Assembly (NCBI GenBank): GCA_008933995.1
Contig: WARS01000031.1
Location: 3,624,001 to 3,688,000 of the forward strand
Length of the DNA stretch: 64,000 bases
Source of the DNA: Datnioides undecimradiatus
Taxonomy: Eukaryota; Chordata; Actinopteri; Lobotiformes; Datnioididae
Direction: 5' to 3'
The position numbers were made by a program, and so were the translations under genes. Positions 49,801 to 61,500 of the stretch are shown piece by piece. Each line of letters opens with the position of its first letter. The first letter of the stretch is position 1. The notes under the pieces were generated by a model, which saw nothing but the letters and a program-made list of their open reading frames with translations, was not told the origin of the DNA and searched no databases.

Positions 49801-51426
49801 CTTTGTTCGGACATGGTGGCTGACAAAGTCCAGTTCTTTGGCCAGCTTACCTTGCTGTAATATATATGAGCGATTGAAAATTTAATGTTAACACTCGAGA
49901 CTGGAGCCGTACAGGTCTTGAATACATTAATGAATTAAATTATGGGCTAAAATGTCTGTGACTTCCCCAGAAGATTTATTGTAAGCGAGGTCCCATAATT
50001 CATCAGTCAGAGCAATGATTTACTAATAGTTTACTCATGGTCTGTAGAAAATGTCCACCATGCTGATAAGTCCGGACAAAAGAAAAGGCGAATACCTTGA
50101 TGTCTTCCATGTCTGTGTTGTGGAGCTTTTCTCTGAAATGCTGATCTTTCTCGAGAAAATCGATGACTTCCCTGAGGTAGCGGTCATAGTGGAGTCCCGT
50201 GTCCTATTAAGTGGAACAAATTAAATGGTACGTCAAAACTCTATTATATATTACAGATAACACACTACGTAATCCACAAAAGACTAGCAGTGTTTTTAAT
50301 AGGTTATTTTCCAGAATATCAGATTATCATCATATGTTATTCATAATATACTAATAATATCTATTCTTTCAAAGGTCTGAGTAAGTGATGGTTTAATAAG
50401 TAAGTAATATAATATTTTGTTTTCATGGGATACGTGTCTCCATACCACCATGATACATCCTCTGTGCACATGTTTAATGGCAGGTGGCAGGTTTTGAATG
50501 TCTACAAACTATATTACTGCCTTCTGCAAACTGTCATATGCTACAGCTGTTCTGGGGTTAAAAACCAATAACTTCTTCACCAATAAAATGGCTGCATTGG
50601 TACGTGTTCTCACACTAAAATAGAGTCTGTATGGTATTTGTTTTAAGGTCTGTTAAGCCAATATGTCAATATTTAACAGGGACAAACCCTTCTCCTGAGG
50701 CAGACATCACAGACTCCAATCTGTGCAATCACAAAGCTGTAACATCTGGAGCTGTTGTAGAGATAAAATGGATTTGTGGGACCATAACTTTTTACTGGAG
50801 TGTCTGACTGAGATAATTTAATTACAATGCAATGAGACATTAGGCCATTTCTCATCTAAATTAAGCAGAGCGCTGTCACAAAACTGATTCTTGTTTACAG
50901 CAGATAATGCAGCTGATAGCAGCAACATTACAGCACCTAGGCTACAACTAACAAGTAATTTATCCTTATGTTATTATATGTCATTGTATATATTGTGTCA
51001 TTATTTGATCTTAAACTGTAAATGATAAAGGGAAATGCAAAAGCATTTTAATTTGAAAAAAATATAAAACAGAATAAAGTGTGGGGGGGGGGCATATTTG
51101 AGAGTGTAAGTAAGTAGAATTTGCAATTAGTGCTTGATTAAAAATGCTGAACTAATGTTATCAAAGCCGGATCCAAAGTTAGACGTGTCGACATATACAG
51201 GAATAACTATCACTATCTCTAACCTACTGCTGAATCGGTTCTGTATGGAGATGTGTGTCTAATGTTACAAGTTGTGTGTTCTTACCACACTAGCTGGAGG
51301 CTCTTCCGGTGTTTTCTCTGGTTCTTTGACTTTTGTCTTGTCAATGCTGATGGGCACAGCATCTATGCACAGCAGCTGGACCAGCAGCAATATGCAGCCG
51401 GTGAGAAGGGCCCGGCTCCAACACAT
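46829..51426 (-). CDS. nucb2: Nucleobindin-2 / nesfatin precursor (12 coding exons)
   Basis: NUCB2 is a secretory-pathway calcium-binding protein and the precursor of nesfatin-1. Minus-strand exons, high to low: 51426-51286, 50203-50096, 49854-49722, 49569-49466, 48849-48664, 48406-48316, 48214-48156, 48072-47980, 47821-47732, 47645-47475, 47199-47139, 47046-46829. All have GT-AG borders and phases agree, giving 484 residues (human 420). A signal peptide (residues 1-23, ending CIDA) is followed by [10 protein letters not shown]. The mature segment up to LDEL (residues 24-105) is 82 residues and is followed by the dibasic KR, exactly as in nesfatin-1. Two EF-hands follow: [12 protein letters not shown] (canonical) and [12 protein letters not shown] (Arg replacing Gly at position 6, as in the family). 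Exon 10 is a Glu/Gln-rich coiled coil. The last exon encodes an unusual Gln/His-rich tail. NUCB2 rather than NUCB1 is favoured by the N-terminus and by plekha7 next door. Confidence 0.95.
49855..51285 (-). other. nucb2: nucb2 introns 1 and 2 of the coding region
   Basis: Non-coding except for the exon at 50096-50203. AT-rich; contains a poly(G) run near 51081-51091. No nested gene seen. Confidence 0.7.
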
Positions 51427-51808
51427 CTGGAAATGAGGACGATTGACGTTGGTACAGTTTTAAATTGGCTGCAATGATGTTTATTTTGACATGATACAGT
51501 GTTGAAGAAAAACGGTCACCGCGTCTCTGGGTATACACGGGTCGCTTGAGTCCAGCTTCCACATTTGCTCTAGACAAATCTGCCCTGGTTGTACATTATT
51601 GACTAGCTAATAATCTCCAGGGGAAGCTGTTGGTGTTAGCTATAGCCCTGCCACTGACAGATTTGGCTAATGAGTAACAAGCACCTACGCTACTTACGTC
51701 TGCGGTCAGTCTGAGAAAAGTAGCTAACGTCACATGTTCATGACACTAAACGTAATATTAAAAGCTTCAATACAGATCGCCATACACGTGCGTTACTTGT
51801 ACACTCAC

Positions 51809-52020
51809 TTTATTATGAGTCCTGGACCTCATCTGCTCTGTTTTCCTCCCGTCTCTTCCCCCCAGCTGGAGTTGTGTCAGCAGCTAATTCGCTAGTCAGC
51901 ACGGTAGGTTGTAAGCATGGTTGGCGTTCACCGCAGTGGTCAGTGCAGCTTTCTGTCAAACGGACTAGCAAATTAGGTTGCACCGGATCGTACGTGGCGA
52001 CATGACGATGGAGCAGGTGG
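51809..52020 (-). promoter_or_regulatory. nucb2: nucb2 promoter and probable non-coding exon 1
   Basis: The nucb2 ATG lies directly after an acceptor (CATTTCCAG), so a separate 5' UTR exon is needed. A minus-strand donor AA|GTGAGTG with the last exon base at 51809 fits, with the exon probably starting near 51890. Just upstream is CpG-bearing sequence with an ERSE-like arrangement on the minus strand: CCATC, nine bases, CCACG (52011-51993). The start site is inferred. Confidence 0.45.
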
Positions 52021-53330
52021 GCGGTTACTACTACTTATTTCTGATTGAACAGCAATTTAAGAGTGAAGGACAGGAAACAGACTTAAGGCATGGAGAAGAA
52101 AGGCAGTAATGCGTAATGCACAGTTTTCGTATGTATTTTTGTCAGCGTGCCATTGTTTTTTCTCATTAATTTCTGGACATTGATTTATTTAAACCCCCCA
52201 ACTCCGGTACTTACAAGAAATCGGTAGGCTACCTACCTCAACAAAAACCCCTCATTCATAATGTATTCATAATGTGTCTAAATAGAAGGGCAGGGGGCTT
52301 GGTATAAATGACAAAAAAAGAAAATTTATTAAAAGTTTTATAATTTTAAAAATATTATTCAGCTACACCACAGTTATAGTTACATGTTATATATATATGT
52401 TATGTATTTACATATATACATATATGTTGTTGTTGTTGTTATATATGTTGTTGTTTAATAATAATATCAGCATTTTACATTAATGTATGAGCATTATAAA
52501 TTAAGTTTTATATGTTTCTGCTGGTAAAGTTGGCGCTAATTTAAATAATTTAGATAATGTTGAATAAATACCAATTCATTATATTTCGCAAATCATATGT
52601 TTTTCTTTGTGAAACATTGATCTGCAGAGTAGCTTGTAACTATAATGGCTGTATAGGTGAGCAGTACTACAAAGAGGCATAAAATAAAATGGAAATGCTT
52701 AAGTAAAGTTCAAGTAAAGTAAATTTGCATAAAGTTTAGTGATTTTTTTATTTGTCACAAGGCAGAAGTCTGTGATTAGTGGGCCCAGGTTCACCTCTTA
52801 CCCCAGCCCTGCTGGCTGTGCTCATTGGGAGATCTTACATGGAACCTCTGGGCTGTACTCACAGATGGTTATACTTCTCCCTGCACTCTGCAGCCTGCAA
52901 ACACTAATGAAACCAGAGTTTATTCGATTTTACGGAAGAGACACTCCAAGAAATATATATATTCAATGCTTTAAGTAGGCTAATCCTAAAGAAATCAACA
53001 TCTTTATATGTACCAATTACATGCAAACATTTATGTGTAATCTTGTATGCACATTATATGAGTAATTCGATCCTACAAGCTAAATGAATCATGTTGCATA
53101 CAACGTGATTATGGGCAACATTCATCAAATAATTAAATTCAGTTGTTTATTTCTAACCGTATACTCCATCAAATATGCTTCTCCCTAGTTGAACATGAGG
53201 GGGCACTAGTGTCTTGATACAGCATAGAGCGTTAGTTGGTTCACCTAACTGCTTTTAAAAGTTCAGTCACATGAGCCGTTGATAGTCCACAGTACTGAGA
53301 AAAGCCCCACGTGGCTACTGATAAGTAACC

Positions 53331-53415
53331 AAGTGGCTGTGGCTCAGTAGAGCAGGTCGTCCATTGATCACAGAAGTGACAGTTACAACACGTCAATGTG
53401 CCCAGGACACTGCAA
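53331..53415 (+). repeat. truncated tRNA-headed SINE
   Basis: Begins AAGTGGCTGTGGCTCAGTAG, then AGAGCAGGTCGTCCATTGAT, the same head family as the minus-strand SINE at 19347-19609. It loses similarity after about 85 bases, at a CAATGTGCCCAGGACACTG segment resembling the start of the SINE body. Confidence 0.6.
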
Positions 53416-54493
53416 CATAGATTCCTTGCACTGTTGAATGAAAGAGACATTGTCAAGCACTTTTTGTAAGATTCAGAACAAAAAGAACTGGAGATCTTGA
53501 ATTCGATGTCAGTATAACTGGTCAAATATGTTGGAATGACAGCATAATTAAAACGAACCAGATATATATATATTTTAAATTAACCTCATTGTTCTGATCA
53601 GGGAGATTTGTAATGTTAAAAATATTTTTAAAAGAAAAAAAGATGTACACTTTGTTTATAACAAACGACCTGTTGTTATAACAGCCATTTGGACCAACTT
53701 GGTTATAGACCATAAATTTGTTTCCTGGGAGTTGTAAAAACATTGGCTTTATGCTTGAACTATGAATGCTGGGATGAAAACCCAAAAAGACTATTTATAT
53801 GCCTTGGCAGGTACAGCAAGACGATGAATTTTTATCTGGATCAGTTGGCTTATGACTAAATATAACATCCCTGCCCTGTAGGTGTCAGCGTAATAGTTCA
53901 ATGAACTGGAAGGCAATTAATCATTGTCTTATCATAACTAATATAGAATGTAAAAGAAAGCCATAGCAGATGGGAAAGATCAGCACTTCTTTTTAATCAA
54001 CAGCTATATGATGATTAAATGTGCTGCATGGTGAACAGAAGACGTATGTCTAAATATTACTCTACAGTGAGTGTACTTAATAATTCAGGCACTTTGAGAC
54101 ACCTGTACACATTCATTCGCATACCTCATCCTGCACGGATTAAGGGATAACTTAAATATATTTCAGAAAAGATGCTATTGATTTCCTATGTGGGCATCTG
54201 CCAGACACATTAAGACCCTGACTATTGCAAGCTGAAGAGCTGAAAGTCAGAGGAGAACAAGAGAATCTTTATTATATTTTCTGCTCAGCACCTTTAGTAA
54301 GCTGTGATTCAGCAGGAGGAGACTCTCTGAGGAGAAGACAATAACATTGAGTCACCTTGCTGCATTGTGAGCCTCTGGCAGCCGAGAGGCAGGAATCAGC
54401 AGCAGCAGCAGAGACCATACTGCAGAGCTGCACTGGACTGCGCATCAACCATGTGTGCATTTGTGTTTAAATTACTATGTAAAAGTGTGTGTG

Positions 54494-54498
<5 letters not shown>

Positions 54499-54542
<44 letters not shown>
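54499..54542. repeat. (GT)n microsatellite
   Basis: About 22 GT units, with a shorter imperfect run just upstream. Confidence 0.95.
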
Positions 54543-54544
<2 letters not shown>

Positions 54545-55442
54545 TGAGGATGATGATAAATCATAGCAAGGTCAAATAACAGCAATTGAGTGGGGATGCC
54601 AGATAATTACACTGCAGTATGTGCGATGTTCCAGCACCCGGCGCAAAATTTTGCAGTAGCTGTGGTGATATGGTACACAAGCTAATTGTGCACCAAATTA
54701 CACCATATGTAAGTAAAACAATATCAGTAATGCAGCGGTACCATGACTGATCCAGACAGTATTTATGCCCATCGCAGATCTCTGCCAGTCCAGTCTGTGC
54801 CTGACTTTACAGAACACTGATTACCCACAACGCAGCACAGTGTCCTCCTCAAATCTATTGCAGATGAGTGGTGCTGTTCTCATATTGTGACAGAGGTAAT
54901 AATGTGTTTCACGATTCCTACATTTAAAGGTAAAATACGGATGACTAAAACATTGAAAGCCAAACCTACATACATAACAGGTGTCTTGGTATGCTGTTGA
55001 GTGACCACAGCAGCTGAAATAGAGCTAGTGATCACTGGCACTGACTGATTTTGGTACAGGGCATATGAGTCCCTAAGGTTGTCACCTGGGACAAGATCTG
55101 TTGAAAAGGGCACAGTGTAAGATTTAAATAATTTGAACTCTCATCAAACCGTTCAGTGCCCTCCACAGAAGCATGTGCATTTCTTATTTTATTAATACAG
55201 CCTAGCTGATGTATTGATCAGTTGATTTTATTATTAGTCAATATTTGTTGGTTGAGGACATATCAGTGTCATATTCATACTGACGTATATGTTCCCAATG
55301 TGTAAACTGTTATTTTTTGAGTGCATAATCCAGGAAAATCTATTGTCATATTGGCATGATTTGAATGTCCGGTGTCCAGTCTGTATTTGGTAACTTCCTG
55401 TTTTATTTTGAAGAGTATATTCCTCCTGTGTCTCTGTGTGCT

Positions 55443-55450
<8 letters not shown>

Positions 55451-55472
<22 letters not shown>
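55451..55472. repeat. (GT)n microsatellite
   Basis: About 11 GT units following a TATATATA run. Confidence 0.9.
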
Positions 55473-55473
<1 letters not shown>

Positions 55474-55489
55474 TCTGAAACTCACTTTG

Positions 55490-55790
55490 TTTCCTGTCAG
55501 GTGGCCTTTGGAAATGTACTTATGCTCTAGTGTATTTCCTGGTGTTTCCCAAAGGTCCTTGTGTTCCTTTATGATTTTGGATTTATAGTTTCTATGGATT
55601 CTTGCTTTTGTTTGCCCAGTCAGACCAATTTCTTATTTTGACCCCTGACCTGCCTCGACAAACCTGTAAGCCTTTGCCCTTTGTTTCTATTGAAATCACT
55701 AAACTGTTTCACTCTGGACTGCTGTCTGCATTTGGGTCCAACCCCTTGAGTTTTACTGTTTTTTGTGTGGCACACTGTGACAAATATAGG
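55490..55790 (+). mobile_element. possible decayed solo LTR of a fish retroelement
   Basis: A T-rich, G-poor stretch with repeated TTTGGATTT / GGATTCTTGCTTTTG words, then CTGACCTGCC, ACTGCTGTCTGCATTTGGGTCC and GTGGCACACTGTGACA. Many fish LTR retrotransposons end with a similar CTGTCTGCATTTGGGTCC...GTGACA order. No partner LTR, primer-binding site or coding remnant was found, so this is only a resemblance. Confidence 0.3.
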
Positions 55791-56763
55791 AGGTGGTGGA
55801 ACAAAGAAAATTTATCTGACACAGTCTTTATGAAACCTTTCTGTCAACAGCCTACTAAATATCTTTGCAGAGTCATATAAGTGAAAATTAGTGCTGCCAC
55901 CATTTCCGTACCCTACACACGTTTCTACATTTATTTATTCAGTTAGTCAAAACCTGTCTGTAGATCTTTTTACGTTAATAATAATAATTGTAATCTTAAT
56001 TTCTGATCATGTGCTCCATGTGAACAGAGACCCTACAGTATATGTTGGGTTAAAATCATATTAAAGCAGTTATTTTTTTACTCTTCTGTCGAGCAGATAT
56101 GACCTTAGAAGGTTTACAGTGAATTGCTTTCCCCACAGCAGCTGTACTACAGTGTTGGAGGAAATACTGTATCTCTCACTGTCTTTGAAGATCACTGCCT
56201 TAAACCACTGGAGTTTCAACAAAGCATCACCAAAAGGGAATCACAGATCAAATATTTATAATGTTGACAGATGTTTGCTGCTCACTGGTGTATCCTGCAT
56301 ACAGTAGTATTTTTGACTGACAAAGGACACACAAAGATTATGGTAATATAAACCTCACAGGAAACACAAAATACATTGTCCTTCTTTGATTGATTGACAA
56401 GTTGACCTTCCCCAGTTAAAGCCAATAAGGTTACATAGTTACATTAAAATGTCAGATTGTATTAATGATACAGCATTTATGTAAAGGATGATGAAGAGAA
56501 ACCTTGCTGTGTGTCTCTTGATGCTCAGCAAAATAACTCCTGTGCCAACCCTACTGTGACTTTGAACGTTGCCTGCCATCACACAAAGAACGTGGAATTT
56601 ATGGGCAGCACTGGTAAAGTGTGCAGGTCTGTGTGATGCAGTGTAAGCATTATTGTAATGTGTGATGGTCAGAGAGGCTCTTTGTCTCCAAGGGGTGACA
56701 GCAGTGAAGGTGATGTGAGGCTGACAAACTCCATCTAAAGCGTCCACTACATTTGATGTATGG

Positions 56764-56795
<32 letters not shown>
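56764..56795. repeat. (CA)n microsatellite
   Basis: CA run with one AA interruption. Confidence 0.9.
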
Positions 56796-56797
<2 letters not shown>

Positions 56798-57430
56798 CTA
56801 AATCAACAGATAATTTTAAATTGTCTAACTTTTTTCTGTTATTGAGTCTAAATTTCTAAGTCTGTTCTGTTTCTGTGTGATAAATCTCATTTCTGTCATA
56901 GTGCTTTGGTTGGTAAAACTCAAACATTCCTGGCTGAAAAAACAAAATCCACTTTTTAATTTCCAGGTTTCCTCTGACCTAGCTGCCACCTGTCTCTTAT
57001 ACTGTAAACTGTTCTTACATTCATAGTCCACAGCTCTCTTCTTTCTCACATTCCAAAAAACAAGTGACCTAAAAAGAGAAAAAAATTAATTTGGGTTTAT
57101 TTAACATATTCCAGTAATCCTTTAATATATTATCTGAGGGTATTACTTTTTGGCTCCAATGCGTGTATTCACAGACTTTTAGGATTTCCAACATATTTTC
57201 TTTTGATTGTTTTTTATGTGCCAAAATTCTTGAACTCTCTAAATATAGCACTTTATTTTTTTCAGTCTGGTACTCTGTCTTTTGTCCTTAAACGTCCCAG
57301 TCATAAGTTTCAGCTCTAATCCAGTGGATTTGAACTACACCTCTAGGGGCTTGGGGCTGTCTTCCTCTGCAGTGGGCTTCGTTTATTATTCTGTAGGAAG
57401 GGTCTGTGTTTTGTTTTTATCTGCTACCAG

Positions 57431-57636
57431 GCTGCTACTTGTGGGAACCGGTTAACCGCTTTTCGCGAGCTCAAATTACAATAAACTACAACAGAGTCGT
57501 GTAAGCGGTCCGACTTTGGTATTCTTCCCCTTTAAAGAGAAAGTATGCAGCCCTAGCGGTGGTTTTTATCTGGGCCCCCTGGAAAAGTCTGCGGAGAGGG
57601 AGAGGGAGAGGGGGAACAAGCCGAGTCGGAGATATC
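57431..57636 (+). promoter_or_regulatory. plekha7: plekha7 promoter and 5' UTR
   Basis: CpG-bearing sequence directly upstream of the plekha7 ATG, including TTTTCGCGAGCTC (57461-57473) and a purine-rich GAGAGGGAGAGGGGG stretch near 57595-57615. No TATA box in a sensible position. Transcription start not fixed. Confidence 0.45.
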
Positions 57637-58095
57637 ATGGCGGCACCTCTCGGACGGGACACCCTACCTGACCACTGGTCGTATGGAGTTTGCAGAGATG
57701 GCCGGGTCTTCTTTATCAAGTGAGCGTTGTGGTTTGCTACTCGGCGCTTGTTTGTTTTAACGAGGCATGATGAGCGTGGAGGGTTTTTGTTGTTTTATTA
57801 TCGTTCAGTAACAGGTGTCTTTCTTGCAGTGATAAAACTCGTAGCACTACTTGGCTACATCCACGCACTGGTGAACCTGTTAACTCGGGACACATGATAC
57901 GGTCAGGTACGCGACAAACTATCTGATTTGTCTGGATACCGAGGAGACTTTTCTCTTTTTTCTTTTTTTTTTTTGCTGCAATGTGTTTTTTCTGTCTGTG
58001 GCGGGTCGTTTCAATGTGGTTTTTGTTCGTGTTATAGATTTGCCAAGAGGATGGGAAGAGGGCTTCACGGACGAAGGAGCCAGCTACTTCATCAA
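57637..58095 (+). CDS. plekha7: PLEKHA7, first three coding exons (partial gene)
   Basis: PLEKHA7 is an adherens-junction adaptor that links p120-catenin to the microtubule minus-end machinery. It carries two N-terminal WW domains and a PH domain, and human PLEKHA7 is about 1,120 residues. Visible exons: 57637-57719, 57830-57906 and 58038-58095, all GT-AG with phases 2, 1 and 2 matching. They give 72 residues plus two bases. The protein starts MAAPLGRDTLPDHWSYG, followed by GVCRDGRVFFI and TTWLHPRTGEPVNSGHMIR, the first WW domain with both signature Trp residues. The second WW domain starts at DLPRGWEEGF and is interrupted at SYFI by the third donor (ATCAA|GTGAGT). The start has a good context (A at -3, G at +4). 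The rest of WW2, the PH domain and the C-terminus lie beyond 64000. The gene is divergent from nucb2, the same neighbourhood as in human 11p15. Confidence 0.93.
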
Positions 58096-58520
58096 GTGAG
58101 TGGCTCGTGAGCCTCGTTGCACTGTTTGACCGTGTACGATTTGATCCCATTAGCTGGTTTTAAAGCACTGTGTGTAAAAAAAAAAAAGCTTTCATTTCCT
58201 CTCTGTCACTGTGCAGCTCGGACACGTCTGAGTTGCAGTCAGCCACTGCTACTCAAACTAGATTCCGCCGAAAACACGACATTTCTTCTTAAATCACAGT
58301 ATGCGCATGAGAGATGACACCTAAACACACCAGCATATGGATTAACACACAGGGGTCCCATCGCATAGGTGTAACCAATTAGCTCTGCCTGCATTGTGAA
58401 TGGAGAGTGGCAGTGCCTAGCAGGACAGGAAGAAGGCTATTAAAATTCTCCTCACATCCTCCATGCAGGACCTCCACTCTCTCCATTAGATAGGTGTACA
58501 GCCTTGGTATGTGTGGCAGC

Positions 58521-58524
<4 letters not shown>

Positions 58525-58551
<27 letters not shown>
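58525..58551. repeat. (GT)n microsatellite
   Basis: About 13 GT units in plekha7 intron 3. Confidence 0.95.
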
Positions 58552-61500
58552 AGATGGAAAGACTGTAAAGGTTGCTGTAGAGGGGTGTGACCATGTGGTG
58601 ACAAAGATGTATGGCATGATTGCATTATTGAAGCAAAGAGAACAGGCTTTACAAAGTCACAGACCGCAGTGTGAAGTTTATTCGTCAGATTTTGTATGTG
58701 TCCTTCACACATTAACCGTTGTAGGATTCAGGGTTGAAGATCAGTGAAAGGGCGGCACGCCACATCAGCACCACACTGACACATCTGTTACGGTTCCTAA
58801 CTCGAGGACTCTGTGCATCATATTTGCATTTTCATCTGCAGTGTTTTACTCCACTGGTGGATTGTGGTCTACAGGCTGTCAGTGTGTATCAGATGGTTAC
58901 TGTGAGAGCAACCAGGGCACATGAGCAACTGGCAAATCATGCTGAAAGCAATCAGATAAGTCAGGCTAACAATGGCACACAGAGAGCCTACTATAAAACA
59001 AAGAGCAGACAAATTCTTCATTGTCGCTGGATTGTTGTGAATTATAATGACTCCTCCCACTTTAGCTTGTTTAAGGTTTTAGTTCCACTACCGGTTGTCC
59101 TGTCATGGCCCTTTTAGTTTGCCCCATTTGTTTCAGACAGAAGCCCTGTATGGTGAGGTTTTATATCCCCATAGCTGCAGTCTTTCTGGGCTTGATAGTT
59201 ACTAATAGCAACATGACGTTCTCTGCAAACACAAGCACCGAATTAACAATACAAACATATACTTTTCATTTTAGTAATACCAGCACTCAGACAGTACTAA
59301 ACAGTGATTACTCTAATTGATGTTTAAAAAAGACACTTTTCACAGATTGCAAATTATAAATGCAAGTTGCACTGAACCAAACAAACACATTCAGTTTGAA
59401 AGACACTCTGAGATCCAAAGATGTGGGCTTTAAAAAAAGCCTCATAAAACAGTTTCTACTAACAAATTTGTTGTTGACATTTATATAGTGTGTAGCATAA
59501 AGGCGGCTGTTGTGTTTCCCTCATTCACGCACTTTTTCTCTGTAAGAAGCAAGAACAATACAACAGTGAAGTTGTGTGATATATGGTCGCCTAAATGTCA
59601 AGGCTGTTAAATCAGTCGACTAGTTGTGGGCCAGTTGGCTTAGAGAAAGGATCCTGTTTTGCTCCTGTCCGGGCTTCGCTCTTTGTTTTCGGGGGCTAGT
59701 TTCTTGGAGTCAAACAGTGGACAGGAACACACCGGGATTGTTGTCTTGTACTTGTGTTCAGCTTATCTTGAGCACAGATGATATCTTTACAGGTTCTCGT
59801 TGGCGCGTGAAAGAAAGTCAAATCATTGTGTGTTTTCCAGATGATCACATTATTAACCCTCTCTATGTACGCCACCTGTGTATAAATGTATAAAGATACC
59901 AAAAATATTGTTAAGCCACAGCATTGATTTTACTGCTATATGACAAATTGACCGGTTTTTGTTTCATCTTGAAGCAGCGTGCCTATGGAGTCCCATACTG
60001 AAGTTTAGTGATCATATAGATAATTAGTTTGAGAAACAGCTGATTGCTGTACTGCTCATTTGGGGTAATTAATGTTGATGCAACCATCTATTCTTCTCGT
60101 GATGGAATAATGTCATTCTGAATAAGTGTATCTCTGGTGGTTTATTTGATTTATGGCAGACCTGGGTGCCAGGTTTCTGTATTCGTCCCGTGTCTACAGG
60201 GTAATTATAGGAACTGTCACTTGTGTCAAGCTCACCTGGCTTTTAACTCCAGCACTCAGCTAATTAAGCTATGAGTGGATACACAGAGCCGGTTAATTTA
60301 TTACTACTTTGTTCTTAAAAATGTGATTTGGTCTGGCAGGTTAAATGTTAAAAAGAGCTTACTCTCCAGGAATATCTTAACAGCTTTGGTGCAAGATATG
60401 CTTTGGTTATTAATGTTAGCTGGCAGTGAAGATTGCTCCAGCTCAGTGGGAGTAATTCTTAAAATCACATCAGAAATATTGGAAAGAGACCAGACAACCT
60501 GGACTGTGGGCGTATTTCGGACCATTATAATCACTGTTCAAATCAAGTGTTTTTAATGTAAACTCCCTGCAACTCAGCCTTTCAAATTTCCTATTAATAC
60601 TACAGGGACAACCCTGATCAGCCCACAGTTTAAGGGAGTTTATTTTCCTCATTTCAAGGTACAAATCACAGTTCTTTGTGTTGGTGCAGTCTCACACTCA
60701 CACCATTTTCCTTCAGACATCAGTCTTTATGAGAAGCTCTGTTGAAGTGTAGAGTCCGATTGGTAGCAAAGTCAGTAGGTTTTTTGATATAAACCAGTGC
60801 GTTGCATCTCTTCTCATGTCTTAGCTGTCCAGAGAGTGAGCACAACAGAAAGCTCAAGCAGGACTGAAGTCCACACGGTGCTGCTGTGACAACGGTCAGT
60901 AGTTTTGGTTGTGTGGTGATGGTGGAATTTAGCCGAGGGGGAATACAAAGGAGAATTGTTCAGATGCTTTGTTTACACCTTGCAGTTGGCCAACCTGAGC
61001 TGTTTCATGTCTATTGGGCTTTATGTTGGATTGATGGGCTGAGGCTTTTCTCAGCATCTTAGCTCAAACAAAAAAGGATTTATATGTGAAGAATATAGTT
61101 TAAATTATATAGATTTTACATGAAAAGTGTAGTTTGGATTAAGTTTGGTTAAATGACTGTACTCTTAATGTGTACTGACAAAGTGACCCATTAATACGAC
61201 GAACTGTGCTGATTGGAGGAGGGGGTTGTCAAAACTAATGGGTGAGGTCTGTTGTCATCTGTAGCAGCAGATTGAAATAGAGTCCGTGGCTGTCATACTT
61301 CTGGCAAATCTCCATGGAAGTGACCCAGTTTGAAAATCGTCTTCAAAAATCATGTTTCAATCTCTGCAGATGACATGCTACAGATGAAACAGGACTGTGT
61401 GTTAAGGTAAACTCTTGTGATGGAGACATTTGAGTTTAAAAATGGAATTGTAAAGTAAAAGAAGGCTTAAATGACATTTTATGAAATGGGATGTGTATAA

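Larger units (their letters stand above)
52021..57430. other. intergenic space between divergent nucb2 and plekha7
   Basis: No coding exon seen. Contains an AT-rich stretch with a (GTT)n cluster (52420-52455), a truncated SINE, a long (GT)n at 54499-54542, shorter GT/CA tracts at 55451-55472 and 56764-56795, and a possible decayed LTR near 55.5-55.8 kb. Open frames are short and carry no recognisable domain. Confidence 0.6.
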
